Assembly (NCBI RefSeq): GCF_003591005.1
Contig: NZ_QYYD01000022.1
Location: 1 to 64,000, forward strand
Source: Rhodopseudomonas palustris
GTDB lineage: Bacteria; Pseudomonadota; Alphaproteobacteria; Rhizobiales; Xanthobacteraceae
Length of the DNA: 64,000 nt
Direction of reading: 5' to 3'
Shown: positions 26,797-35,998 of the stretch, in pieces
Position numbering within the stretch: the stretch's first letter is position 1
Layout: each line of letters starts with the position of its first letter
Notes under the pieces: generated by a model
The model's input: only the letters and a program-made list of their open reading frames with translations
Database searches by the model: none
What the model was told of the DNA's origin: nothing
Program-made: the position numbers and the translations under genes

Positions 26797-27353
26797 TTCA
26801 CTCCCGGGAATTTGTTTGTTGGTTGTGATGGCTACCGCTTGCGTTGTGGGGTGGTCAAGCTGTCGCAGGCCTCCGACGTGCAATTCGCCAGGAATTGTTA
26901 GTTGCGATGCACCAAGATCGATTGAGATGTGCTGCGCTGCAAGGCAGGGCTCGTCTCAAAACCAAGGCCGAATTTCTGCGCCATATCCGCAGCCGGTTAG
27001 CTTGCTCACGGACGCCGTCATGGCCGGGCTCGTCCCGGCCATCCACGCCTTTTCTGCATCTCCGTCAGCAAGGCGTGGATGCCCGGCACAAGGCCGGGCA
27101 GGACGCGTGGAGAGGAAGTGCCGAAATCTCAGGTGCATGTCCGGCCAGCCTCTTGAGGCGAGATAGCGGGCCCTGCCGACCACTTGGTCGCCCCTGTTGG
27201 GTGTGGTGGAGCAGATAGACGAGACCGGTTCGCACATTCCTCGCTTTGAGCGACGAGGTTCCATCACCGGGCGGCGCGGTTGTGATGCCGGGCCGTTCTG
27301 TCTAGAACGGGGCCTCGCTCGCGACCGACGTCGACCTTTCCGAGGATCTTCCG
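26797..27353. other. 557-bp gap with repeat copy C
   Basis: The gap lies between divergent dctP and the FKBP gene and should hold both promoters. It contains a full 90-bp repeat at 27016. A small hairpin (CCGTTCTGTCTAGAACGG, about 27292-27309) lies 45 bp before the FKBP start. Open frames on both strands here have no family features. Confidence 0.55.
27016..27105. repeat. 90-bp palindromic repeat, copy C
   Basis: Same length and arms as copies A and B, beginning CGTCATGGCCGGGCTCG and ending with GGCCGGGCAGGACG, in which one base of the arm has diverged. Confidence 0.87.
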
Positions 27354-27815
27354 ATGCGTTTCGCTTCCCGTGCCGGCACCACGCTGGCTTTCGCCCTTGT
27401 CGTCGCGCTGTCCTGCGCCGCGACGCTGACAACGAGTACAAGCGCCATGTCCGAACCCGCCAACATCGTCACCACGCCGTCGGGCCTCAAAGTCCAGGAC
27501 ACCAAGGTGGGCACCGGCGCCTCGCCGACGCGCGGCCAGACCTGCGTGATGCACTACACCGGCTGGCTGTATCAGAACGGCGCCAAGGGCGCGAAATTCG
27601 ACTCGTCGGTGGACCGCAACGAGCCGTTCGAATTCCCGATCGGCATGGGCCGCGTCATCAAGGGCTGGGACGAGGGCGTCGCCAGCATGAAGGTCGGCGG
27701 CAAGCGCACGCTGATCATCCCGCCGGAGCTCGGCTACGGTGCGCGCGGGGCCGGCGGCGTGATCCCGCCGAACGCGACGCTGATCTTCGAAGTCGAACTG
27801 CTCGGCGTGAAATAG
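27354..27815 (+). CDS. FKBP-type peptidyl-prolyl isomerase, exported
   Basis: The 153-residue protein has a signal peptide over about residues 1-32 and one FKBP domain. [18 protein letters not shown], then [18 protein letters not shown] and the [19 protein letters not shown] end are textbook FKBP sequence, with the active-site aromatics retained. It catalyses cis-trans proline isomerisation in the periplasm. Confidence 0.93.
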   Translation: MRFASRAGTTLAFALVVALSCAATLTTSTSAMSEPANIVTTPSGLKVQDTKVGTGASPTRGQTCVMHYTGWLYQNGAKGAKFDSSVDRNEPFEFPIGMGRVIKGWDEGVASMKVGGKRTLIIPPELGYGARGAGGVIPPNATLIFEVELLGVK

Positions 27816-27875
27816 GCTCGCGCGCCGCAGCGGCAGCCGCTCGCCCGAGCGGGCGGCTGCGCAGCGGCGAGGCTG

Positions 27876-28208
27876 TCAGGGGCGTCCGCAATACACCAGG
27901 ATATTGCTGGCGGTGGTCGCGCAGGTCGCGGTGAGGGTGCCCTTGTCGACGCGCAGCGTGTCGGCGAAACGTCCCTTGGTGCCGCTGACGCACACCGCCG
28001 ACAGCAGCGTGTCGCCAGCTTCGCAGGATACCGGGCAGCCATCGCTGGCGCAGCTCGCCGAGGTGAGAGCCTTGACCGGGCTGATGGGCATCTGAGCGAC
28101 CACGTTTTCGGTCGGTTCGGGAACGTTGCCCTCGTGCTTCGAACTCTTGGCGGCGAAGATGATGACGGCGGCAGCGACCAGCGCCACGGCCAAGGTCGGA
28201 ATTTTCAT
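27876..28208 (-). CDS. small exported cysteine-rich protein
   Basis: The 110-residue product starts with a hydrophobic signal or anchor (TLAVALVAAAVIIFA). Six or more cysteines follow, several in close pairs (SCASDGCPVSC), suggesting disulfides in the periplasm. The ATG at 28208 has an AGG-rich stretch upstream. I do not recognise a family. It is convergent with the FKBP gene. Confidence 0.65.
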   Translation of the reverse strand: MKIPTLAVALVAAAVIIFAAKSSKHEGNVPEPTENVVAQMPISPVKALTSASCASDGCPVSCEAGDTLLSAVCVSGTKGRFADTLRVDKGTLTATCATTASNILVYCGRP

Positions 28209-28436
28209 GGTCAACCTCATTCCTCGAAACGGCATCACGCCAGCGACCAAATCAGCATAGTCCGCCGCGGGTGAATTGGAAGTGATTGCTATCAAACCCG
28301 CCTTGACACAATGAATGAACTAACAAGTGGTAACATCGTCCTGTTTGCGTGCGAGTAGCGATGACGTTGAGCTACCATGGTGCATGGCGCCGCGCGATCA
28401 GTTCGTGTTGAATGCGGATGAATCAAACATCGCGCC

Positions 28437-29243
28437 ATGAATAGTCATTCCGATACCTCTTCCACCGATCCGATCCATCATCATCTCGCGCTCGATCGCA
28501 TTGCGCATGTGACGTTGCGCGTCGGCGCGATTTTGGCGCAGAGCGGTGCGTCGGTGCGGGTGGTGCATGAGGGCGCGCGGATGATCGCCAGCGGCCTCGG
28601 CGTCGAGGTGATGGGGATGCGCTCTGGCTACGCCTCGTTCGAGATCACGCTCGAGCGCGGCCGCGCCACCATCACCCGCATGATGCAGATCGGGCCGCAC
28701 GGCGTGAACCACCGGCTCGACTTCGCGGTGCGCGATCTGGCGGTGCGCGCCGCCGCCGGCGGGATGACGCCGGACGAGATCGAGGCCGACCTCGACCGCT
28801 TGGTGCGCGACACGCCGAGACATCCGTGGTGGCTGGTGGCGATCGCGACCGGCGCCGCCTGCGCGGCGTTCGGCCGGCTGCTCGGCGCGGATTGGCTTTC
28901 GTTCGCGCCGATGCTGGCGGCCGCAAGCATCGGGCAGGCGCTGCGACATTGGCTGCTCGGCCGCCGCGTCAATGTGTTCGTGATCGCCGCAATCATCGGC
29001 TGCGTCGCCGCGACGCTCGGCGGCCTCGGCGCGCGGCTGGCCGGCAGCGGCACGGTGCAACTGGCGATGATGGCCTCGATCCTGCTGCTGGTGCCGGGCG
29101 TGCCCTCGACCAACGCGCAGACCGACGTGCTCGACGGCTATCCGACGATGGGCAGCGCCCGGGCGGTGTGGGTGATCATGATCATGGTGTTCGCGGTGAC
29201 CGGGCTGTGGCTCGCCGAGTTCGTGCTGAGGATTCAGATGTGA
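28437..29243 (+). CDS. threonine/serine exporter family protein, N-terminal (DUF1212) half
   Basis: This 268-residue protein matches the ThrE N-terminal domain. A cytosolic region carries RSGYASFEITLERGRATITR, followed by about five membrane helices with VPGVPSTNAQTDVLDG near the end, a conserved stretch of the family. It acts together with the ThrE2-type protein whose GTG start overlaps its stop codon. The pair corresponds to the split two-gene form of the amino acid exporter, or its dicarboxylate-exporting relatives such as YjjPB. Confidence 0.87.
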   Translation: MNSHSDTSSTDPIHHHLALDRIAHVTLRVGAILAQSGASVRVVHEGARMIASGLGVEVMGMRSGYASFEITLERGRATITRMMQIGPHGVNHRLDFAVRDLAVRAAAGGMTPDEIEADLDRLVRDTPRHPWWLVAIATGAACAAFGRLLGADWLSFAPMLAAASIGQALRHWLLGRRVNVFVIAAIIGCVAATLGGLGARLAGSGTVQLAMMASILLLVPGVPSTNAQTDVLDGYPTMGSARAVWVIMIMVFAVTGLWLAEFVLRIQM

Positions 29244-29719
29244 CGCAGGATCTCGTCGCCGCGCTGCCCTATCTGGCGCATCAGGCACTGTTCGGCGCGG
29301 TCGCCGCCGCCGGCTTCGGCGTGCTGTTCAATTTTGGTGGACGGGCCTTGATCTGGTGCACGCTCGCCGGCGCTCTCGCGCTTGCCATCCGCACCGTGAG
29401 CCAGAAATCCGGCGTCAGCCTCGAGGCCGCGACGTTCCTGGCAGCGATAGGCACGTCCTGCGTCGCGATCCTGGCGCGGCGCTGGCTCGGGCCGGCCTGC
29501 AACGCGATCGCATTGGCCGGCTGCATCCCGATGGTGCCGGGCGCGTTCTTCGGCCAGGCGATGCTCGGCTATATGGCGGTCGCGGCCGATACATCCGGCC
29601 AATCGGTTGGTCAGCTGGTGGCCTCGGCGCAGGCTTTCATCCGCGTGGTGTCGATCGTCGGTGCGATCGGCGCCGGGCTGGCGATCCCGGCCTATTTGTT
29701 GCGGAGCCGGCAGTTCTGA
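29240..29719 (+). CDS. threonine/serine exporter family protein, C-terminal (ThrE2) half
   Basis: The 159-residue protein has four to five membrane helices and the family stretch NAIALAGCIPMVPGAFFGQA. The start is the GTG at 29240, overlapping the ATGTGA end of the preceding gene, so the two halves are translationally coupled. Together they equal one full-length ThrE. Confidence 0.87.
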   Translation: MTQDLVAALPYLAHQALFGAVAAAGFGVLFNFGGRALIWCTLAGALALAIRTVSQKSGVSLEAATFLAAIGTSCVAILARRWLGPACNAIALAGCIPMVPGAFFGQAMLGYMAVAADTSGQSVGQLVASAQAFIRVVSIVGAIGAGLAIPAYLLRSRQF

Positions 29720-29765
29720 GCAAGGGTGGCGCCGTCGCCGCCGTCGCGGTTCCGAGAGTGAATTC

Positions 29766-30884
29766 ATGAAGATCGCCTTTGCCATCGTCACGCTGTTTTC
29801 GGCCGGTGGCCTGCAACGCGACTGTATGGCGCTGGCCCGCCAGCTGACGGAACGCGGCCACGACGTCACGATCTTCGCCGAGCGGCGCAAGGGCGAGATC
29901 CCGTCCGACCTCAAGGTCGAGCTGCTGCCGAATTGGGCGGTCAGCAATCACAAGCGCGACCTCAAATTTGCCGAGGCGGTGGCCAAACGTTGCGCCGGGA
30001 AATACGACCGGCTGGTCGGCTTCGGCAAGCTGCTCGACCTCGACGTCATCTATTGTGCCGATCCATGCCTCGCCGCGCGCCGGGTCGGTTTTCTGGCGAG
30101 AATGAGTGCGCGGCGACGCACGCAGATGCGGCTGGAGGGGGCCAGCTTCAAGCAGGGGCAGAACACCACCTGCCTGCTGCTCAGCGCCAACCAGGCGCGC
30201 GAGTTTCGCGCGGCGTGGTCGACCGAGCCGAAGCGCATCGAGGTGCTGCCGCCGACCATCGACAAGGAGCGCCGGCATCCGGAATATCGCAGCGACGGCA
30301 CCCGCGAGCGGCTGCGCGAGAGCCTCGGGATCGGCGAGGAGAGTTTGCTGTGGCTGGCGATCGCCAACCAGCCGAGCGTCAAGGGCCTCGACCGCACGTT
30401 GGTCGCGATGAAGGGCATTCCGCAGGCGCGGCTCGCCATCGCCGGCATTGCGTCGAACAGCAAGCAGGCCGGGCAGGTGCGTGGCTGGGCGCGCGGCGTC
30501 GGCGTGGCCGACCGTGTCGAGCTGCTCGGTTTTCGCGCCGACATTCCCGAACTGATGGCTGCGGCGGACCTGCTGGTGCATCCGGCGCGCTACGACACCA
30601 CTGGCACCGTGATCGTCGAGAGCCTGGTCAACGGCCTGCCGGTGATCACCACCGCCGAATGCGGCTACGCGCCTCATGTCACGAAGGCCGACGCCGGCGT
30701 GGTGATCGCAAGCCCGTTCGAGCAGGAGGCGTTGACCGCGGCGCTCGGTGCCGCGACGTCGGCGGGCAAGCGTAATCGCTGGAGCCGGAGCGGCATCGCC
30801 TATGGCGCCACCGAGCGGCTGTATGACGGGCTCGACCGCGCCGCAGAGCTGATCGAGCGGCCGCTGCGCGGCGCGACGCGCTGA
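29766..30884 (+). CDS. GT4 glycosyltransferase, WaaG-like
   Basis: The 372-residue GT-B enzyme starts with FAIVTLFSAGGLQRD, the WaaG/RfaG type of N-terminus that adds the first outer-core sugar to lipopolysaccharide heptose. The C-terminal domain has the donor-binding HPARYDTTGTVIVESLVNG segment with the ExxxxxxE-like pattern. Inference: it acts at the cytosolic face of the inner membrane in LPS core synthesis. The ATG at 29766 is preferred over a frame that runs upstream into the exporter gene. The following gene may belong to the same pathway. Confidence 0.85.
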   Translation: MKIAFAIVTLFSAGGLQRDCMALARQLTERGHDVTIFAERRKGEIPSDLKVELLPNWAVSNHKRDLKFAEAVAKRCAGKYDRLVGFGKLLDLDVIYCADPCLAARRVGFLARMSARRRTQMRLEGASFKQGQNTTCLLLSANQAREFRAAWSTEPKRIEVLPPTIDKERRHPEYRSDGTRERLRESLGIGEESLLWLAIANQPSVKGLDRTLVAMKGIPQARLAIAGIASNSKQAGQVRGWARGVGVADRVELLGFRADIPELMAAADLLVHPARYDTTGTVIVESLVNGLPVITTAECGYAPHVTKADAGVVIASPFEQEALTAALGAATSAGKRNRWSRSGIAYGATERLYDGLDRAAELIERPLRGATR

Positions 30885-30904
30885 CAATTTAGAGCGCAGA
30901 CAGA

Positions 30905-31798
30905 ATGCCGAAGCCCTTAAGCGAATACACCTTGGCGGACTGGCGCCGTCTGCGTCCGCTGTCGCATGCGCTGAAGACGGCGCGCTATCGGCGGATCGAC
31001 CGGCGCTATCGCCAGACGCCGGCGCTGGTCGGCGACCCGGCTGCTGTCGCGCGTGCGATCGGCGGCAAGCAGTTGCTGATCACCGTCGCCTATATGGATC
31101 CGGAGGCGATCGAGCTGCAGGCGACGCTGCTACGCCACTACTTTCCGAACTACCCGTATATCGTCGTCGATAATTCGCCGGAGGACGTGGCCGCGCAGGC
31201 GATCGCGCGCGTCGCCGCCGCGCAGAACGTGCCGTATCTGCGGACCCCGCCGAACCCTTGGCAGAAGAGCAGCCGCTCGCACGGCATCGCGCTGAACTGG
31301 ATCTGGGCTAATATCATCCTCCCCGGCGCGCCGCTGGCGTTCGGGCTGCTCGATCACGACCTGTTTCCGACCGCCCCCGACGATCCGTTCGCGCCGCTGC
31401 AGCGGCAGGAGATCTACGGCTACGTCCGCTATGCCGAGCCGGACAACGGCCGCTGGTTTCTATGGGCCGGCTTCACGATGATGCGGTTCGCCGCGGTGTG
31501 CGAGCTCGATCTCGATTTCGGCCAGGACTGGTTCATCGGACTCGACACCGGCGGCGCCAATTGGGGCCCGGTGTACAGCAACTACGCACTCGATGAGCTC
31601 GAGAAGCCGGTCTCCCGCTTCGTGCCGTATCGCGACGGTCTCGACACCTATGACGGCCCGCTGCAATGGTGCGGAACGTGGCTGCACGAAGTCGGCCAGA
31701 TGGGCGAACCCGAGATCATGCGCGACAAGCGCCGCGTGGTGAAGGAGATCCTGGCGCCGCAGTTAGTGGCGGCGAGGGGCAGCGGTGCTCAGAGGTGA
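30905..31798 (+). CDS. putative glycosyltransferase-like protein
   Basis: This 297-residue protein shows the alternating strands of a GT-A-type fold: LLITVAYMDPEAIELQATLL, then YPYIVVDNSPED, then FGLLDHDLFPTAPDDP, where the DHD could serve as the metal-binding DxD motif. It lies 20 bp after the WaaG-like gene on the same strand and so is probably in its operon. Inference: a second transferase for the same surface glycan. I do not recognise the exact family. Confidence 0.6.
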   Translation: MPKPLSEYTLADWRRLRPLSHALKTARYRRIDRRYRQTPALVGDPAAVARAIGGKQLLITVAYMDPEAIELQATLLRHYFPNYPYIVVDNSPEDVAAQAIARVAAAQNVPYLRTPPNPWQKSSRSHGIALNWIWANIILPGAPLAFGLLDHDLFPTAPDDPFAPLQRQEIYGYVRYAEPDNGRWFLWAGFTMMRFAAVCELDLDFGQDWFIGLDTGGANWGPVYSNYALDELEKPVSRFVPYRDGLDTYDGPLQWCGTWLHEVGQMGEPEIMRDKRRVVKEILAPQLVAARGSGAQR

Positions 31799-31813
31799 TG
31801 TCCCGCCTCTCCA

Positions 31814-31903
31814 CGTCATGCCCGACCTTGTGCCGGGCATCCACGGCTTCCTAAAGTAAATGCAGGAAAGGCGTGGATGGCGGGGACGAGCCCGGCCATG
31901 ACG
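31814..31903. repeat. 90-bp palindromic repeat, copy D (inverted)
   Basis: The same 90-bp element in the opposite orientation: it starts CGTCATGCCCGACCTTG and ends CGAGCCCGGCCATGACG. It lies between convergent genes. Confidence 0.87.
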
Positions 31904-31938
31904 GAAACATTTGCCAGTGAATAACAGTCAAACAGCCC

Positions 31939-32418
31939 TCAGCTCAGCTTGCGATACGTCACATGCGCAGTGGCGAACGGCAGTCCGGCGCGGCCGGCGC
32001 TGCCGCGGACCATGACGCCGGTGGCGTCGATCCGGTAGAACCAGTCGTCGAAATTGAGCTTGGTGGTCGACCCGTCCTTCTGCGGCGTTTCGCGCGTATA
32101 CTGCCAGTGGAAGGCGCAGCCGGCCTGTTCGCCCGAGGCCTCGCCATCGAGATGCGGCTCTGTGCCGCTGTAGCGGCCAGGGCGGAGTTTGCGGATCGCC
32201 CATTGCAGGGTATCGATGTGGCCGTCGTCGAACCGATAGGTTTCGGTGAAGCGGACCAGCTGCGCGGCCGCGTCCCAATTCCCCTCGGCTTCGATCGAAG
32301 CACGCTTCTGCAGGCCACCGATCAGGCTTTCCACCACGCCCCAGCCTTCCAACCGCCCGTTGAAAAATTCTTCCGGCAGAAATTCCGGTGAGGTGCCTCT
32401 GAAATCGTCGATCGACAT
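31939..32418 (-). CDS. DUF3833 family protein
   Basis: The 159-residue protein matches DUF3833: EEFFNGRLEGWGVVESLIGG, then AQLVRFTETYRFDDGHID, and the DDWFYRIDATGVMVRG beta segment. The function of the family is not known; many relatives are lipoproteins, but this one has no signal peptide with the ATG chosen at 32418. CAGGAGAACC lies at ideal spacing before that start. It is divergent from the DUF4336 gene. Confidence 0.8.
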   Translation of the reverse strand: MSIDDFRGTSPEFLPEEFFNGRLEGWGVVESLIGGLQKRASIEAEGNWDAAAQLVRFTETYRFDDGHIDTLQWAIRKLRPGRYSGTEPHLDGEASGEQAGCAFHWQYTRETPQKDGSTTKLNFDDWFYRIDATGVMVRGSAGRAGLPFATAHVTYRKLS

Positions 32419-32525
32419 GCGGTTCTCCTGATTTGCGGAGGAACCCTGATCGAGCCGCGTGGTTCCGCCCGGGTTCGGAACGATCGAGAGAGGAGCTGTT
32501 TGACCTGCTGTAGAGAGGGGCCACG

Positions 32526-33269
32526 ATGTCTGCAGCCGATGCCGTCGCATACTTGCCGACCGATACGCTCAAGGCGGTGGCGGACGGCCTGTGGATCGTG
32601 GACAGCGGGCCGATCAGCGCGATGGGATTGCACGTGCCGGTGCGAATGACCGCGGTGCAGCTGCGATCGGGCCAAGTTTGGCTGCATTCACCGACAGCCT
32701 ATTCCGATCAGTTGAGGATGGAGCTGCAGCGTCTCAGCCCGATTGCGCATCTTGTCGCGCCCAACATCGCGCATTGGCAGTACGTCAAGGACTGGCAACA
32801 GCGCTGTCCGCACGCGACAACCTGGGCCGTTCCGGGCCTGCGCAGCCGCGCCCCCGTGATCAAGTCGGGCGTGGTGCTGGATCGCGACCTCGACGCATCG
32901 CCGCCGGCCGCATGGGCCGGCGAACTCGACCAACTGCTGATCGCCGGCGGCTTCGGTGTCAACGAGATCGCGTTCTTTCATCGCGCCAGCGGGACGCTGA
33001 TCCTGACCGATTTCGTCGAGAACCTCGAGCCGGACAAGCTCGGCCCGGTGGCCCGCCCGCTCGCTAAGCTGGCCGGCGCCACCGCACCCGATGGCATGGC
33101 CCCAGCACATTATCGCTTTGCCATGAACCGCCGCCGCGCCGCCGTCAAAGCGGCCGCGCAGCAGATGCTGGCGTGGGCGCCCGAACGCGTGATCTTCGCC
33201 CACGGCCGTTGGTACGACTCGGGCGGCACAGAGCGACTGAGGCGTTCGTTACGGTGGCTGTTGGACTGA
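32526..33269 (+). CDS. DUF4336 family protein
   Basis: A 247-residue protein of the DUF4336 family, which resembles metallo-beta-lactamase folds. DGLWIVDSGPISAMGLHVPV and the HLVAPNIAHWQYVKDW segment are typical, and the FADFVEN-like LILTDFVENL and late HGRWYDSGG parts are present. Classic metal-binding HxHxDH is not intact, so enzymatic activity is uncertain. It is divergent from the DUF3833 gene, with about 107 bp between them. Confidence 0.75.
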   Translation: MSAADAVAYLPTDTLKAVADGLWIVDSGPISAMGLHVPVRMTAVQLRSGQVWLHSPTAYSDQLRMELQRLSPIAHLVAPNIAHWQYVKDWQQRCPHATTWAVPGLRSRAPVIKSGVVLDRDLDASPPAAWAGELDQLLIAGGFGVNEIAFFHRASGTLILTDFVENLEPDKLGPVARPLAKLAGATAPDGMAPAHYRFAMNRRRAAVKAAAQQMLAWAPERVIFAHGRWYDSGGTERLRRSLRWLLD

Positions 33270-33296
33270 GGTCCTGCCGCCCGCCGCGCAGCCGGC

Positions 33297-34625
33297 TCAT
33301 TCGTGCCGATCGATCGCCGAGCGGCGCTTGGTGTCGCGCATCGTGGTGTAGACCAGTAGCGAGATGAAGATCATGCCGGCGAGGTAGTAGTAGAACCACT
33401 GCTCGTGACCCTGCTGCTTGAAGTACAGCGCGATCGCCGGCGCGGTCCCGCCGAAGATCGACACCGTCAGCGCGTAGGGCACGGCGACCCCGGTGGCACG
33501 GATCGCGGTCGGAAACAGCTCGGCCTTGACCACAGCGTTGATCGAGGTGTAGCCGGCAGTGAACAGCCAGGCGCCGCAGATCAGCAGGAAGGCGATCCAG
33601 GGCGATTTTGTGCCCTCCAGCAGTGTCAGGATCGGCACCGTCAGTAACGTGCCGGCGATGCCGAAGAACATCAGCACCGGCTTGCGTCCGATCCGGTCCG
33701 AGATCAGCCCGTAGACCGGCTGCAGGACCGAGGCGAAGATCAGCGAGCCGGCGATCACATAGGTGGTGGTGATGTCGGGCAGGCCGACGGTCTGGCGGAC
33801 GAAGGTCTGCATATAAGTGGTGAAGGTGTAGAACGCGGCAGTGCCGCCGGCGGTGAGACCGACCACGATCGCGACCTCGCGCGGGTAGCGCATCAGTCCG
33901 CGCAACGAGCTTTCGCGCTTGATCTTGCCGGCGCCTTTCGCCTGCTGGAAGGACTCGGTTTCCTCCATGTGGCGGCGCATGAACAGCGCGATCACCGCGA
34001 GCAGGGCGCCGATCACGAACGGAATCCGCCAGCCCCAGTCGAGCAGCTGCTCGTGCGTCAGGAAGACGTTCTGCAGCAACAGCAGCACCAGGATGGCCGT
34101 CAGCTGCCCGCCGATCAGCGTGACGTATTGGAAGCTCGAATAGAAGCCGCGATGCTCCGGATCGGCGATCTCGGTCAGATAGGTCGCGCTCGCCCCGTAT
34201 TCGCCGCCGAGGCTCAGCCCCTCGATGATCCGCGCCAGCGCCAGCAGAGCAGGGGCGGCGAAGCCGATCGAGCTGTAAGTCGGAGTGCAGGCGATGATCA
34301 GCGAGCCGAAACACATCATCAGCACCGACAGCGTCAGCGACAGCCGTCGTCCATAGCGATCGGCAAGATGCCCGAACAGCCAGCCGCCGATCGGCCGCAC
34401 GATGAACCCGGCAGCGAACAGCGTCGCAGCGTTGAGCTGCTGCACCACGGGATCAGCCGAGGGAAAGAACTGCGGCGCGAAGTACAGCGCGAAAGCCGTA
34501 TAGGCGTAGAAATCGTACCACTCGACCAGATTGCCGATCGACCCGATGAAGATCGCCTTGAGGCGCCGTTGGGCATCCGCGAGCTTGATCGGGTGGGGGT
34601 GAGCGGACGATTGGCTTTGCGACAT
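33297..34625 (-). CDS. MFS transporter, metabolite:H+ symporter family
   Basis: The 442-residue carrier has twelve helices. The motif GNLVEWYDFYAYTAFALYFA is the hallmark of the MHS subfamily (KgtP, ProP, ShiA relatives), as is GWLFGHLADRYGRR. A dicarboxylate such as 2-oxoglutarate is the likely substrate class, inferred from family only. I chose the ATG at 34625; the longer frame begins with TTG at 34658. No regulator or catabolic gene is adjacent. Confidence 0.87.
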   Translation of the reverse strand: MSQSQSSAHPHPIKLADAQRRLKAIFIGSIGNLVEWYDFYAYTAFALYFAPQFFPSADPVVQQLNAATLFAAGFIVRPIGGWLFGHLADRYGRRLSLTLSVLMMCFGSLIIACTPTYSSIGFAAPALLALARIIEGLSLGGEYGASATYLTEIADPEHRGFYSSFQYVTLIGGQLTAILVLLLLQNVFLTHEQLLDWGWRIPFVIGALLAVIALFMRRHMEETESFQQAKGAGKIKRESSLRGLMRYPREVAIVVGLTAGGTAAFYTFTTYMQTFVRQTVGLPDITTTYVIAGSLIFASVLQPVYGLISDRIGRKPVLMFFGIAGTLLTVPILTLLEGTKSPWIAFLLICGAWLFTAGYTSINAVVKAELFPTAIRATGVAVPYALTVSIFGGTAPAIALYFKQQGHEQWFYYYLAGMIFISLLVYTTMRDTKRRSAIDRHE

Positions 34626-35179
34626 GAAGGGGCCTGAGGTGAGGGGCCGCGGCGTCAAACGACTGAGTTGGCGAAGAACATCGCTCGATCGTCGTTGGTT
34701 CCCGGTTGCGATGGATTGATCGGGCCGGAAATAGCGCCACGGTGAGCAATAGCGCTCGATGTCGATACGGGATGCAACAATCGGCGGAGTAAGACGCCAG
34801 CCGCCGCGTCGCAGCGCGCTCCCTCTCCCGCCTGCGGGAGAGGGCTGGGGTGAGGGCGCCCCAAGCAGTGAGTTTAGCGACTTACAGAGCAGTAACTCAG
34901 CGACTCGTGGAGAGGAGTACCCTCACCCGGATCGCTCCGCGATCCGACCTCTCCCGCAAGCGGGAGAGGTTACGCCGCCGCTGGCGCAGCGCTGCACATA
35001 TTGCCAGTCCAGCGGGAGAGGTCTTCTCGGACCCAGGGGAAGCCTTTCGCCATCAGCCGGAGTACCCCATGCATGGGGGCTTCCTTGTCTCATTAGCACA
35101 AGTATCCGATACCGGATATCGGCCGCTTGGTTGTACGTTTGATTGGTTGTGACTCAAATAGATTGAGCAATAATAGACG
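34626..35179. other. 554-bp gap with a repeat cluster
   Basis: Mostly repeat sequence: a 149-bp composite element at 34821-34969, then a partial related arm near 35010-35040 (CCAGCGGGAGAGG). The last 100 bp are less GC-rich and hold the promoter of pemK. No gene is supported. Confidence 0.6.
34821..34969. repeat. CCCTCTCCCGC-type composite inverted repeat
   Basis: The left arm carries the hairpin CTCTCCCGCCTGCGGGAGAG followed by GTGAGGG; the right arm begins CCCTCACCCGGATCGC and ends with a second hairpin (CTCTCCCGCAAGCGGGAGAG). The two arms are inverted copies around a unique centre of about 60 bp. Confidence 0.8.
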
Positions 35180-35606
35180 ATGACGCTGAAATTTCACCCC
35201 GAGCCGGGTACGATTCTCATTTGCGACTACTCCACTGGCTTCAAGGCGCCAGAGATGGTGAAGAAGCGCCCGGTCGTCACGGTATCTCCGCGGTTAAAGC
35301 GGCGGGACGGATTAGTCACGGTTGTGCCTCTGAGTACATCACGTCCTGAACCGGTCTGCCTTTCATCACTGCTTCATAACGCTATCTAATCAGCTACCAG
35401 AACCGTTCGACTCGGAGTCGATGTGGGTGAAGGCCGATATGATAGCGACCGTGTCGTTCGCGCGGCTCGAATTGGTCAGGACTGGACGAGATGCAGATGG
35501 CAAGCGTAAATACCTGACGCCGAGGCTGGAAAGTGTGCAACTACGACTAATTCAGGAGTGCCTGTTGTACAGTCTTGGTCTTGGGCGCTTGACAGCTGCG
35601 CTCTAG
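35180..35606 (+). pseudogene. PemK/MazF-family toxin, frameshifted
   Basis: The first frame (35180-35389) starts MTLKFHPEPGTILICDY and contains MVKKRPVVTVSPRLKRR and VTVVPLSTSRPEP, the N-terminal half of a PemK/MazF endoribonuclease. After roughly 35350 the family sequence continues in another frame (LPEPFDSESMWVKADMIATVSFARL, abridged here, through about 35606). A net +1 shift separates the halves, so no active toxin is expected unless frameshifting rescues it or the read is wrong. I see no antitoxin gene next to it. It lies 184 bp outside the left end of the island. Confidence 0.78.
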
Positions 35607-35724
35607 TCGCCATTTTAGGGACGTTCCTTCGCTGCCCGACTTGGGCATCAGGCTTTCAAGACCTCGCAAGGGGCGGCCGCGTAGACCGAGCGATTCCAAG
35701 CTCACCTACGTGGCTTGATTTCAG

Positions 35725-35757
35725 GGCCCCGTTTCGCAAGAAGCGGGGCTCTTCTTA
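35725..35757 (+). terminator. terminator after pemK remnant
   Basis: Arms GGCCCCGTTT and AAGCGGGGCT form a hairpin followed by CTTCTT on the + strand. Before the island inserted, this DNA lay directly downstream of tRNA-Arg, so the hairpin may once have ended that transcript as well. Confidence 0.65.
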
Positions 35758-35789
35758 TCGTGGCTCGCTTGAATTCAGTCGAAGCAATT

Positions 35790-35804
35790 TGGCGATCCCA
35801 GCAG
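35790..35804. other. attL: 15-bp copy of the tRNA-Arg 3' end
   Basis: TGGCGATCCCAGCAG is identical to 55338-55352, the 3' end (with CCA) of the minus-strand tRNA-Arg gene next to the integrase. Flanking bases differ on both sides, so the repeat core is 15 bp. This is the pattern left by integration into a tRNA 3' end. Confidence 0.85.
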
Positions 35805-35998
35805 AACAAACAGCGGGCGTGGAATCAAGGGGATAGGCTGGCTCACCCGCATAACGGCCGGCATTGTTCTCAAACGACAATTTCCAGAACTGGCTCACTG
35901 CCGCGGCCCTCGACATATGAGGAGCGCAATCGCCACAGCGAGCATTGGCTTCGGGTAGAGCGTCCGCGCTGCCTGTTCGGCACCAAAGCGGTGCGCCG

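Larger units (their letters stand above)
35607..35998. other. 392-bp stretch spanning the left island boundary
   Basis: No gene is supported. It holds a terminator hairpin at 35725, the attL repeat at 35790-35804 and about 190 bp of island DNA before the first short gene. Confidence 0.6.

Noticed and set aside
35180-35606. pemK as island cargo
   Set aside because: It lies outside the 15-bp attL repeat, so it belongs to the chromosomal flank unless the att call is wrong.
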